A DNA stretch of 49,580 nucleotides from a virus. The position numbers and the translations under genes were made by a program. This document shows positions 17,613-23,905 of this stretch, piece after piece. The first letter of the stretch is position 1, and every line of letters begins with the position of its first letter. The stretch lies in the IMG/VR virus record IMGVR_UViG_3300032173_000010, positions 1-49,580 of that record. One strand, written 5' to 3'. The notes below the pieces were generated by a model. The model did not search any database, was not told where the DNA came from, and saw nothing but the letters and a program-made list of their open reading frames with translations.

Positions 17613-18344
17613 TTATTTATTGTTATTTATATTGCTGTTAAGCCCACTCTTTGGCATCAATTTGCGACCGACTGTCTTTTTGCGGTCTACTGACTGATAT
17701 AGCTCTTTGTGTCGCTCCCAAAAGAAAATGTTTCTATTGTTGAGCGTTCGCTTGATTTGACCTGTTGGGTGAACAACCTTCTGCACTTTGCCTTTATAGG
17801 TCAACTTGCCATCGACATCTTTAAGATGAGGAATATCAGTGGAGTTCCAGGTGTTGTCAATCTTCGTAATGAACTTGCTGAAGTGAGTGGCAAGACATTC
17901 ATGGAGACTGCCTTTATCGTTCATGAACGACATGATATTCAAAACATCTTGAACACACATCCACTGATACGATGGTCCAGCCAAAAAGCCAGGGCTTCGA
18001 TTAGACGATGCGACTAAATCATCTTTGGCGATCTTGAATACTTCACTAATGTCTTCTTGAAAATAAACATCAGCATCCCAATACGCAAATATGGCCGCTT
18101 CCTTTTTAGCGAAGTCGGTGATCGCCCGCATCGTATCAGATCGTATGTCGCCAGAAGAAACACCGGGGAACAGCATTGCCCCGGTTTCTTGAATTTTGGC
18201 TTTTGTACTGGCAGAGAGATTAAAGCCAACAATAACTATGTGTTCTGGATCGTGCTTGGCAAGCTCTCGAAGGGAAACCAACCAGGATGCACCCCACAAG
18301 TGCCAATATTCTTCATCAAAACCAGTTACCACATAGTTTTTCAT
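17613..18344 (-). CDS. putative glycosyltransferase (GT-A type)
   Basis: 243 residues. The N-terminus has a Rossmann-like start (VVTGFDEEYW... HIVIVGFNL), and AIFAYWDADVYF supplies the DxD motif that binds the sugar-nucleotide metal ion, followed by aromatic residues typical of GT8-like folds. The C-terminus is basic with an asparagine-rich end. It sits within the recombination pair, one base before the stop of the nuclease gene. It could glycosylate phage DNA or a surface structure; the acceptor cannot be told. Confidence 0.6.
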   Translation of the reverse strand: MKNYVVTGFDEEYWHLWGASWLVSLRELAKHDPEHIVIVGFNLSASTKAKIQETGAMLFPGVSSGDIRSDTMRAITDFAKKEAAIFAYWDADVYFQEDISEVFKIAKDDLVASSNRSPGFLAGPSYQWMCVQDVLNIMSFMNDKGSLHECLATHFSKFITKIDNTWNSTDIPHLKDVDGKLTYKGKVQKVVHPTGQIKRTLNNRNIFFWERHKELYQSVDRKKTVGRKLMPKSGLNSNINNNK

Positions 18345-18345
18345 A

Positions 18346-19404
18346 TCATTCTACTTTTTGACATATTTTGCGACCGATACGGAGAAGTTCATCTCGGTCA
18401 AGATTCTTCGGACCAATCTCATCGACATACTTGGTGAGCATTTCATCGCCCGTGTATAAGATAGCTTTGGCGTCTTGGATTACATGCTGATCCAATATCT
18501 TTTTTTGCTGCTTGATTTCCAAGCTGCCCATATTGTTGGATTCCAGCATCTCTTTACGCATGGCAACTAAATCGGTTGCCCCGATGTCGTCCACTTTAAT
18601 TCGGACGAAATTATCGGTCAGATCGTATTTGTCCTTATCCTTGATGCCAATAACCAAATGGACCGGACTGAAATCGTTCGGGATATACGTCCTTTTGCCA
18701 GTCTTGCCATTGAAAGCTATAATGTGCTTTTTCTGGAAGGCTTCGCCGAAAGAAAGTTCAAGCGGCGAACCAACGTATTCAACCTTCTCGTTAACCCTCT
18801 GTTCGGCGTGATAGTGACCGAGAAAGGTGTGTTTATAGTGATCGAATAAGCTGACGCCGACACTCACCATGTCGCCATCGTGTTCAATTGCCACGTCGGA
18901 ATATTGAGTCCCATGAAGAATAGCACCGTCGATGGCAATATGTCCCAAAGCGTATTCTGGCTTGCCCGGCTTTTCCTTGAGTTCTTCCAGCGCAGTTATC
19001 GGATTATGAGTGAATGGGATAAAGTCCCAAGTCGATCCAGCAATATTGAGTCGTTCAGGCTGCGATATAATCTGCACGCCGGGCAAGGCCGACAATGGGA
19101 TCACGCTACTGACCGATGTTTTATCGTTATACCACAGGTCGTGATTTCCTAGCAGCAGATATAGTTTGAATTTGCCGCCACGCAAACGCTTCTCCAGAGT
19201 TTCAAATGTTCTCTGGTAGGTATAGACCTCGATCTTTTGGCGGTCATGATACAAGTCGCCGCCGAATAAGATTTGAGTGATGCCACGTTGTTCGGCAACA
19301 TCGAATACCCAATCGAGTGCCTTCAGGCAATTCTCCAATCGGTCGTTGCTCCGCTTGTGCGGGTGAACGTGAATATCGCTAAAGATCAAGACTTCATCGC
19401 TCAT
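18346..19404 (-). CDS. SbcD/Mre11-like nuclease subunit (T4 gp47-like)
   Basis: 352 residues with all metallophosphoesterase blocks: FSDIHVHPH (DxH), GGDLYHDR (GDxxxxR), LLGNHDLW (GNHD), ILHGTQ and FLGHYHAEQ (GHxH). This matches T4 gp47, the nuclease partner of gp46, acting on DNA ends with the SbcC-like protein encoded at 15521. Its start overlaps the end of the following upstream gene by 4 bases. Confidence 0.9.
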   Translation of the reverse strand: MSDEVLIFSDIHVHPHKRSNDRLENCLKALDWVFDVAEQRGITQILFGGDLYHDRQKIEVYTYQRTFETLEKRLRGGKFKLYLLLGNHDLWYNDKTSVSSVIPLSALPGVQIISQPERLNIAGSTWDFIPFTHNPITALEELKEKPGKPEYALGHIAIDGAILHGTQYSDVAIEHDGDMVSVGVSLFDHYKHTFLGHYHAEQRVNEKVEYVGSPLELSFGEAFQKKHIIAFNGKTGKRTYIPNDFSPVHLVIGIKDKDKYDLTDNFVRIKVDDIGATDLVAMRKEMLESNNMGSLEIKQQKKILDQHVIQDAKAILYTGDEMLTKYVDEIGPKNLDRDELLRIGRKICQKVE

Positions 19405-19682
19405 ACCGATTCTCCGAGCAGTTCGAGTAGGACATCACCATGACAGAGTTTGGGCCGACACCAGCAGCCCAGACGTTTACCACGCAGGTCTTCAAGAGCA
19501 TCCATCAAATCCGGTTGGGTCTTTATCCATTCCCGATATTTGTCGATGGCTTCATATCGGGTTGCAACTTTTGTCTCGGCCAAGCAACTTGGCTTGTGGC
19601 TGAAAGGATTGCCCCAGATTGAAGGTCGCCCGATATAAACGTCGTACTCATCACGACCGCAGTGTACGATACTGGTTTGCAT
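19401..19682 (-). CDS. DUF4326 domain protein
   Basis: 93 residues from the ATG at 19682. The pattern DVYIGRPSIWGNPF, then REWIKTQP, then LRGKRLGCWCRPKLCHGDVL is the DUF4326 signature, a small family with conserved cysteines and histidine frequent in phages. Its function is unknown. A longer reading upstream to 19778 would run through a terminator, so the internal ATG is preferred. A weak promoter (TTGATT, 17 bp, CACAAT on the - strand) lies just upstream. Confidence 0.75.
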   Translation of the reverse strand: MQTSIVHCGRDEYDVYIGRPSIWGNPFSHKPSCLAETKVATRYEAIDKYREWIKTQPDLMDALEDLRGKRLGCWCRPKLCHGDVLLELLGESV

Positions 19683-19726
19683 GGGGCATATTGTGCATAA
19701 ACCAGTGCGTTCAATCAAGACAAGAT

Positions 19727-19760
19727 AAAAAAATAGACGACTCGTTAAAGAGTCGTCTAT
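19727..19760 (-). terminator. intrinsic terminator on the - strand
   Basis: ATAGACGACTC (19733-19743) pairs perfectly with 19750-19760 around a 6-base loop. On the - strand it is followed by a run of seven T. It ends transcription of the gene at 19808-20116. Confidence 0.85.
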
Positions 19761-19807
19761 ACAACAAACTTGATACACATAACAATAAATTGACGAGAAG
19801 AGAGAGA

Positions 19808-20116
19808 TTAGCTGGGCGTATCTGGCTTTTCCTGCCCGTCTCCGCTGAGAACTCTTTCCAAAACGTCCCAGACGTTGTATGCTTTGAGCTTCTGGGGTGC
19901 CGTTCCACCTGCCGGAGCGCCGGGCATCCCGCCACCCATCGGTGGTGCGCCCATGCCGCCACCCATCGGTGGCATTCCTCCCATTGGGGGAGCGCCACCC
20001 ATTGGCGGCAAAGCACCAGGACCACCGATTCCACCCCCGCCCGGTGGCGGTGGAGCAGCGGCAGGCGGTGCAGCTTCATGCAGTTTGGTTTCGAGAAATT
20101 TCTTGAAGGTATTCAT
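19808..20116 (-). CDS. Gly/Pro/Met-rich low-complexity protein with capsid-targeting-like N-terminus
   Basis: 102 residues. It starts MNTFKKFLETKLHEAA, close to the T4 capsid-targeting style, with L-H-E/A at 12-15 matching the LxE/A cleavage rule. Residues 16-75 are made of repeats of GGAPPMGG-type units rich in Gly, Pro and Met; the last 30 residues are a short helix (LKAYNVWDVLERVL). It is probably a packaged or structural protein. The region has high GC and imperfect DNA repeats. Its promoter faces away from the synthetase gene at 20205. Confidence 0.55.
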   Translation of the reverse strand: MNTFKKFLETKLHEAAPPAAAPPPPGGGGIGGPGALPPMGGAPPMGGMPPMGGGMGAPPMGGGMPGAPAGGTAPQKLKAYNVWDVLERVLSGDGQEKPDTPS

Positions 20117-20204
20117 CCTCTTATGTAGTGGTGGAAATCGGAAATTTTCCAAATCACCGTGAACCTGGATCAGTTTTGACTCTCTAGGTAGTTGAGGAAA
20201 CAAA

Positions 20205-20900
20205 ATGGACACGCTTTACAACAAAAACGGCTTGGTTTTCTGGACCGACAAAGAGATTCGCCTGCGAAATATGCTGGTGGGCCACTTCGTCGAGGGGATT
20301 CAGACCGTTTTGAAGGGTGAAAACCGTGCATTCGAGATGATGCAGGTCGAAGCCCCGTTGTTGACGCCGGTAGAGTTCATCAACAAGAACTACACCCCGG
20401 CTGACTATTTCGCAGTGGGTGATCTGGTTCTGCGGCCTGAAACCACGATGGGTAGCTACCGCTATCTCCAGTGGCTTCTGGAACACACCGAGAAGAAGAT
20501 GAGAATGCCGCTGTGTATATGGCAGCACGGAAAGAGTTTCCGACGTGAGCAGGATCAGGTCACAAAGAATATGCGACTGAAGGAATTCTACCAGTTGGAA
20601 TTCCAATGTGCATATGCCGTGAACACGGCGAACGATTACAGTAAGGCGGTTATACCCGCCGTGCAAAATATGATCGCCGAAATGATCGGCCCGTGTCGGA
20701 TTGAAGATAGTGATCGTCTGCCGGAATATTCCGAACGGACGGTAGACGTGATTTGCGAGAAGTCCAATATGGAAGTCTGTTCCATCAGCATCAGAAATGA
20801 CTGCAAGTGGCCACAGACTTCTGGTCAGGTCTGCGAAGCCAAAGTGTTGGAAGTCGCCATCGGAACCGACAGGTGTGTTTTCAACTTTTTGGAAAAGTAG
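20205..20900 (+). CDS. stand-alone class II aminoacyl-tRNA synthetase core, GlyRS-like
   Basis: 231 residues comprising only a class II catalytic core. LRPETTMGSYRYLQW (76-90) matches the LRPETAQG block of glycyl-tRNA synthetase; motif 2 is GKSFRREQDQVTKNMRLKEF (110-129) followed by QLEFQ; motif 3 is VLEVAIGTDRCVFNFLE (214-230) with the GxDR arginine. The anticodon-binding domain and insertions of full GlyRS (about 450 residues or more) are absent. No tRNA-Gly was found in the window. It could charge a tRNA without reading the anticodon, or aminoacylate another target as related class II paralogues do. GAGG 8 bases upstream supports the ATG. First gene of the right-hand + block. Confidence 0.7.
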   Translation: MDTLYNKNGLVFWTDKEIRLRNMLVGHFVEGIQTVLKGENRAFEMMQVEAPLLTPVEFINKNYTPADYFAVGDLVLRPETTMGSYRYLQWLLEHTEKKMRMPLCIWQHGKSFRREQDQVTKNMRLKEFYQLEFQCAYAVNTANDYSKAVIPAVQNMIAEMIGPCRIEDSDRLPEYSERTVDVICEKSNMEVCSISIRNDCKWPQTSGQVCEAKVLEVAIGTDRCVFNFLEK

Positions 20901-20930
20901 TTTACAATCCAAAGTTGAGCGTGGTATGAT
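20901..20930 (+). promoter_or_regulatory. promoter for a leaderless gene
   Basis: TTTACA (20901-20906), 18-bp spacer ending GTGG, TATGAT (20925-20930). The ATG of the next gene is 6 bases downstream of the -10, so transcription should begin at or next to the start codon. Confidence 0.75.
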
Positions 20931-20936
20931 CGTCCC

Positions 20937-21272
20937 ATGAACCCAATCAAACTTCAAGACTTATATGACGGCGTGAAAATTTCGGCTCGATTTGCCAGAC
21001 GAGACACAGAAGATGGATGCGCCCCTGATTGGGGCCAACCAAAAACTGTGACCCTGTTTGTGATGAGGTCAGAAAAAGACCTCAAGCAAGGCAGAAAGGT
21101 GATTCGTCCAGCCGGAACGATTGTCGAATTGGCAGTCAAAGACTTTGGTTGGGCCTCGTATGAGGAAGATGACTTCTGCCCTGAATACAACGAATTCTTG
21201 GCAGAGGAATATCGGATGCAAATTTTGAAAATTGAGGACGCAGCTTTACAAACAGAAAAACCTGTGGTATGA
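20937..21272 (+). CDS. hypothetical protein, 111 aa, probably leaderless mRNA
   Basis: Not recognised. 111 soluble residues with beta strands (VTLFVMRSE, GTIVELAVKDFG) and an acidic C-terminal half. The -10 box ends 6 bases before the ATG and no ribosome-binding site is possible in the leader, so translation likely starts on a leaderless mRNA. The stop codon overlaps the -10 box of the next promoter (21268-21273). Confidence 0.6.
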   Translation: MNPIKLQDLYDGVKISARFARRDTEDGCAPDWGQPKTVTLFVMRSEKDLKQGRKVIRPAGTIVELAVKDFGWASYEEDDFCPEYNEFLAEEYRMQILKIEDAALQTEKPVV

Positions 21273-21273
21273 T
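21245..21273 (+). promoter_or_regulatory. promoter for the structured RNA
   Basis: TTTACA (21245-21250), 17-bp spacer ending CTGTGG, TATGAT (21268-21273); same design as the promoters at 20901, 34256 and 39482. It overlaps the end of the upstream gene and points into a 440-bp region without a credible gene. Confidence 0.75.
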
Positions 21274-21279
21274 ACCTGC

Positions 21280-21714
21280 GTCCTGATCGGACAACGCTTC
21301 TTGTGAGTCTGAGCGTGTGAGGCTTGCCTCATTATCAGACGAGGGTGGGAGTCAACCTGACGACCGGGTTTTAATGTTTGCACCAAAGCATAAGCAAGCG
21401 TCGGCCTCTATGGGTTGTCTGTGCCGTAATCAGACCACCCGCCTGCGAGTTGAAGAAAATTTCGGATTCCGTCTTGAAATTTTGTTTCGACACAACTACT
21501 ATAAGAAACAACACAATAAATGTGCCTTTAATTGGCACGCACAATTGGAGTTCATCGTGAATACTTTATCCCTCAGTCTGTCGCTCTCTTACTCATCGCT
21601 ATATTTGTTTAGCGACGGGGAAGGCTGCGTCCTGACTTAAAGGGACAATTGTGGGGAATACAAACCCCCGGCAGCTTTCTCCAGAAGATGGAAAAAGCTG
21701 CCGGGGGTTTTTTT
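21280..21714 (+). ncRNA. unidentified large structured RNA upstream of the tRNA array
   Basis: A stretch of about 435 nt between a strong promoter and a strong terminator with no plausible gene. It contains many helices: GTCTGA/TCAGAC enclosing TGAGG/CCTCA (21308-21345 area), a 10-bp helix with one mismatch (GGGTTGTCTG with CAGACCACCC, about 21410-21442), GTGCC/GGCAC, TGTCGCT/AGCGACG and GTCC/GGAC. I could not match it to tmRNA, 6S, SRP RNA or RNase P RNA. The place, next to phage tRNA genes, recalls the large ornate RNAs GOLLD and ROOL, but no sequence identity is claimed. Confidence 0.65.
21662..21714 (+). terminator. strong intrinsic terminator
   Basis: A 17-bp perfect stem (21662-21678 with 21694-21710), its core CCCCCGGCAGC pairing GCTGCCGGGGG, followed by a run of seven T. 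It ends the structured RNA just before tRNA-Tyr. Confidence 0.9.
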
Positions 21715-21724
21715 ATTGGCATAC

Positions 21725-21807
21725 GCATCCGTTAGACAGTGTGGTGGGTCTAGCTGGCTGTAACCCAGCCTCCTTCGGGACATGCAGGTCGATTCCTGCC
21801 GGATGCA
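21725..21807 (+). tRNA. tRNA-Tyr (GTA)
   Basis: Acceptor GCATCCG/CGGATGC with A73; D stem AGAC/GTCT; anticodon arm GCTGG CTGTAAC CCAGC (anticodon GTA); long variable arm with TCC/GGA as in bacterial tRNA-Tyr; T stem GCAGG/CCTGC. The T loop is TCGATT, one base shorter than normal. Confidence 0.85.
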
Positions 21808-21821
21808 CTTGGAGAATTACT

Positions 21822-22121
21822 ATGGGATGGGCGACTGGTTACATAGCGAAACTCCAAACAGGTGAGACGGTTTCGTTTCGACCACGGGGCAACTCGATGG
21901 TCGGCAAGATCGAATCAGGACAGTTATGTACTGTCGAGCCGGTGACTGGCGTTTTGGATACGGGCGACATTGTATTGTGCAAAGTTGCAGGCAAGCAATA
22001 CCTGCACTTAATCAAAGCAATACAAGGCGACCGATTCCAGATCGGCAACAACAAAGGCCATATCAATGGCTGGGTTGGCCGGAACTGTATCTTTGGCAAG
22101 TTGGTGAAAGTTGAAGCATGA
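21822..22121 (+). CDS. S24/S26-like (LexA/signal-peptidase fold) protein
   Basis: 99 residues lying between tRNA genes. SFRPRGNSMVGKIESGQL (residues 18-35) matches the GNSM serine block of the S24/S26 peptidase fold, followed by the DTGDIVLCKV strand and YLHLIKAI, whose Lys may be the general base, then a final RNCIFGKLV strand. No membrane anchor or DNA-binding domain is present, so this is a minimal peptidase-like domain. It could cleave or bind a protein during infection; activity is unproven. GGAG lies 9 bases before the ATG. Confidence 0.6.
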   Translation: MGWATGYIAKLQTGETVSFRPRGNSMVGKIESGQLCTVEPVTGVLDTGDIVLCKVAGKQYLHLIKAIQGDRFQIGNNKGHINGWVGRNCIFGKLVKVEA

Positions 22122-22135
22122 GAGATCATGCTAAT

Positions 22136-22224
22136 GGAAGCTAGGCAAATACTGGTTTGTTGCGCTCACCTGGAAAGTGGGTCCGGTGAAATATCCGGTG
22201 AGGGTTCAATTCCCTTGGCTTCCG
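22136..22224 (+). tRNA. tRNA-Ser (GGA)
   Basis: Acceptor GGAAGCT/GGCTTCC with G73; D stem GCAA/TTGC; anticodon arm CTCAC CTGGAAA GTGGG; long variable arm with CCGG/CCGG; normal T arm with TTCAATT. G73 and the variable arm are serine features. Confidence 0.9.
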
Positions 22225-22230
22225 CTGAAT

Positions 22231-22320
22231 GGAGGATAGGTAGATGGTGGTGTTGCTACGTCGGTTTGCTAAACCGATCCGGTGAAATACCCGGTGAGGG
22301 TTCGATTCCCTTGTCCTCCG
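22231..22320 (+). tRNA. tRNA-Ser (GCT)
   Basis: Acceptor GGAGGAT/GTCCTCC, G73; anticodon arm TCGGT TTGCTAA ACCGA; long variable arm; T loop TTCGATT. Six bases separate it from the previous tRNA. Confidence 0.9.
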
Positions 22321-22323
22321 CTT

Positions 22324-22387
22324 GGATCGTTAGTGGTATGATGTAGGCGTAAGCCGAGGCGGGAGGTAGGTAGCTCCCAGCGGTCCT
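22324..22387 (+). tRNA. degenerate tRNA-like sequence
   Basis: GGATCGT (22324-22330) can pair with GCGGTCC (22380-22386), and GGGAG/CTCCC forms a T-like stem, but the T loop lacks TTC and the presumed anticodon arm (GGC GTAA GCC) has no 7-base loop. It is probably a decayed tRNA gene lying between two intact serine tRNAs. Confidence 0.35.
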
Positions 22388-22395
22388 GAATATAT

Positions 22396-22484
22396 GGAAG
22401 TTAGGCAAATATTGGTTTGTTGCACCTGTTTCGAAAACAGGCCCGGCGAAATACCCGGTGAGAGTTCAATTCTCTCAGCTTCCG
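22396..22484 (+). tRNA. tRNA-Ser (CGA)
   Basis: Acceptor GGAAGTT/AGCTTCC, G73; anticodon arm CCTGT TTCGAAA ACAGG; long variable arm; T stem GAGAG/CTCTC. Its body is nearly identical to the tRNA-Ser at 22602, pointing to local duplication. Confidence 0.9.
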
Positions 22485-22503
22485 CTTGTGTCAAGTGCGA
22501 TAT

Positions 22504-22575
22504 GGAGTACATGGAGAAATGTTAACTCATCCTGCTAAAAACGGGACATATCCGGTGTCGAAGCCGGTGTATCCT
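22504..22575 (+). tRNA. degenerate tRNA-like sequence, anticodon unclear
   Basis: GGA(G)TACA pairs with TGTATCC only with a bulged G; anticodon-like arm TCCTG CTAAAAA CGGGA would give AAA, rare in bacteria; T arm CCGGT/GCCGG has a 6-base loop. Cloverleaf possible but poor. Confidence 0.35.
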
Positions 22576-22601
22576 CTATGTCAAAGTTGTTGACACATTA
22601 T

Positions 22602-22690
22602 GGAGCTTAGGCAAATATTGGTTTGTTGCACCTGTCTTGAAAATAGGCCCGGCGAAATACCCGGTGAGAGTTCGATTCTCTCAGGCTCCG
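22602..22690 (+). tRNA. tRNA-Ser (TGA)
   Basis: Acceptor GGAGCTT/AGGCTCC, G73; anticodon arm CCTGT CTTGAAA ATAGG; long variable arm; T loop TTCGATT. With GGA, CGA and GCT it lets the phage read all serine codons. Confidence 0.9.
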
Positions 22691-22699
22691 CTGTAGTAT

Positions 22700-22781
22700 G
22701 TCCGAGTGGCGAAACTGGTAAACGCACAATATTCAGAATGTTGCGCCGCAAGGCTTGGAGGTTCGACTCCTCTCTCGGACA
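22700..22781 (+). tRNA. tRNA-Leu (CAG)
   Basis: Acceptor GTCCGAG/CTCGGAC, A73; D arm GCG/CGC with GG in the loop; anticodon arm CAATA TTCAGAA TGTTG; long variable arm GCC/GGC; T stem GGAGG/CCTCT. Confidence 0.9.
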
Positions 22782-22815
22782 CTTGAAAATTGGTAATCGC
22801 ACACTATATTTGTGT

Positions 22816-23340
22816 ATGCGATATACCAAAGAAATGCTCGAAGAAGCTGTGAAAGATAGTTTATCTTTTTCAGATGTGCTACGCAAACTAGGAATTCCGC
22901 CTGTAGGGAACAGACATACACATATAGCTAACCGAATCAGGAAGTTCGGGATAGACACGAACCATTTTCTAGGTCGTGCGGCCAACAGTGGCATCAACCA
23001 TAAAGGTGGACCTGAGAAGCGTACATGGCAAAGTGTGCTGGCAGTCGGCAAAATCGAGAAAGCGGTCGTCCTTAGAAGGGCGATGATTGAGTCAGGGAGG
23101 CAATACAAGTGCGAGTGCAAGGATTGTCCAATAGCGGACAGTTGGCTGGGCAAGGCCATCCGACTTCAGATAAATCATAAAGATGCGAACCGTAAAAACA
23201 ATACACCAGAGAATGTGGAATTCCTTTGTCCAAACTGTCACAGTCAGACTGAGACGTGGGGCTGCAACACAGGTCACACCGATCTTACGACCAGTTCAAG
23301 ATATGACAAAGAGTATAGGAAACGAGGCAATAAGGTTTGA
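22816..23340 (+). CDS. HNH endonuclease within the tRNA array
   Basis: 174 residues. The N-terminal 80 residues hold a helix-turn-helix-like segment (SFSDVLRKLGI) and the block TNHFLGRAA; the C-terminal half is an HNH fold with paired CxxC (CECKDC), LQINHKDANRKNN, and FLCPNCHSQT. It is paralogous to the HNH gene at 23906: DVLRKL, HFLG, LRRA-IESGR and CPNCHSQ are shared in the same order. It inserts between tRNA-Leu and tRNA-Phe, as homing genes often do. A possible promoter (TTGAAA, 16 bp, TATATT) lies right upstream. Confidence 0.8.
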   Translation: MRYTKEMLEEAVKDSLSFSDVLRKLGIPPVGNRHTHIANRIRKFGIDTNHFLGRAANSGINHKGGPEKRTWQSVLAVGKIEKAVVLRRAMIESGRQYKCECKDCPIADSWLGKAIRLQINHKDANRKNNTPENVEFLCPNCHSQTETWGCNTGHTDLTTSSRYDKEYRKRGNKV

Positions 23341-23342
23341 AT

Positions 23343-23519
23343 ATGAAAGAATTGATCGAAAAATGGAAAGAACGACTGAAGCGATTCCAAGAGAATTCTA
23401 ATGTCGCAAAAGATATGAACCCGTTGACTGCTATGGGCGTCCAACATGGACGAACAATATCATTGCGAGACTGTATACGGGAACTTGAAGAAGCGACAAA
23501 AGAACAAAAGAATAATTGA
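23343..23519 (+). CDS. small hypothetical protein, 58 aa
   Basis: 58 highly charged residues that should fold as two helices (KELIEKWKERLKRFQEN and CIRELEEATKEQ). The ATG follows the HNH stop by two bases; a TTG two codons earlier is possible. Not recognised; its closeness to the HNH gene suggests co-expression. Confidence 0.45.
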   Translation: MKELIEKWKERLKRFQENSNVAKDMNPLTAMGVQHGRTISLRDCIRELEEATKEQKNN

Positions 23520-23524
23520 ATATT

Positions 23525-23599
23525 GGGTTGTGAGCTAGTGCGGTCATTTAGCGCATGTTTGAAGCACATGAGAACTCAGTTCGACTCTGAGACAACCCA
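23525..23599 (+). tRNA. tRNA-Phe (GAA)
   Basis: Acceptor GGGTTGT/ACAACCC, A73; D stem GCTA/TAGC; anticodon arm CATGT TTGAAGC ACATG; T arm CTCAG TTCGACT CTGAG. Standard short variable loop. Confidence 0.9.
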
Positions 23600-23600
23600 C

Positions 23601-23689
23601 TGGTATGTGGCGAAAGTTAAACGCTACCCCGTGAAAGGGGGAAACAAGTTGATCGCTTGTTATGTGGGTATCGAATCCCACCATGCCGA
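23601..23689 (+). tRNA. long-variable-arm tRNA-like gene, anticodon uncertain (GAA or TGA)
   Basis: Acceptor TGGTATG/CATGCCG with A73; D arm GCG/CGC but without GG in the loop; anticodon arm CCCC GTGAAAG GGGG; a six-pair variable arm AACAAG/CTTGTT; T stem GTGGG/CCCAC with an 8-base loop. The body resembles leucine tRNAs here, yet the loop would read as GAA (Phe). Functional status is doubtful. Confidence 0.5.
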
Positions 23690-23693
23690 TATT

Positions 23694-23777
23694 GTCCGAG
23701 TGGTGAAATTGGTAGACACGCAAGGTTGAGGGCCTTGTGCCGTAAAAGGCGTGGGAGTTCGACTCTCCCCTCGGACA
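23694..23777 (+). tRNA. tRNA-Leu (GAG)
   Basis: Acceptor GTCCGAG/CTCGGAC, A73; anticodon arm CAAGG TTGAGGG CCTTG; long variable arm GCC/GGC; T arm with TTCGACT. Acceptor identical to tRNA-Leu(CAG) at 22700. Confidence 0.9.
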
Positions 23778-23783
23778 CTGTAT

Positions 23784-23855
23784 GGACTGTTAGCTGAGAT
23801 GGTGTAGCGCAGCGCTGAAAACGCTGAGACGAGGATTCGAGCGACTCACAGTCCA
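23784..23855 (+). tRNA. tRNA-Phe-like (GAA), mismatched T stem
   Basis: Acceptor GGACTGT/ACAGTCC, A73; anticodon arm CAGCG CTGAAAA CGCTG is perfect; the T stem GAGGA/GACTC keeps only three pairs. A second phenylalanine tRNA that may be decaying or unusually folded. Confidence 0.6.
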
Positions 23856-23871
23856 CTTAGGTAAACATATT

Positions 23872-23900
23872 TTGATTTTTAGGAATATGTTTACTATAAT
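23872..23900 (+). promoter_or_regulatory. promoter of the second HNH gene
   Basis: TTGATT (23872-23877), 17-bp spacer, TATAAT (23895-23900). The ATG at 23906 is only five bases on, so the transcript is likely leaderless. It shows the HNH gene has its own promoter inside the tRNA array. Confidence 0.7.
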
Positions 23901-23905
23901 ATGGT

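Noticed and set aside
20184-20957. Long - strand open frame opposite the GlyRS-like gene
   Set aside because: Mirror of a real gene with synthetase motifs; no promoter or ribosome-binding site.
21317-21640. 107-codon open frame in the structured RNA
   Set aside because: Composition is not protein-like, no ribosome-binding site, and the region is full of paired segments.
21280-21714. tmRNA
   Set aside because: No tRNA-like ends pairing across the molecule, no Ala acceptor and no tag peptide frame ending AA.
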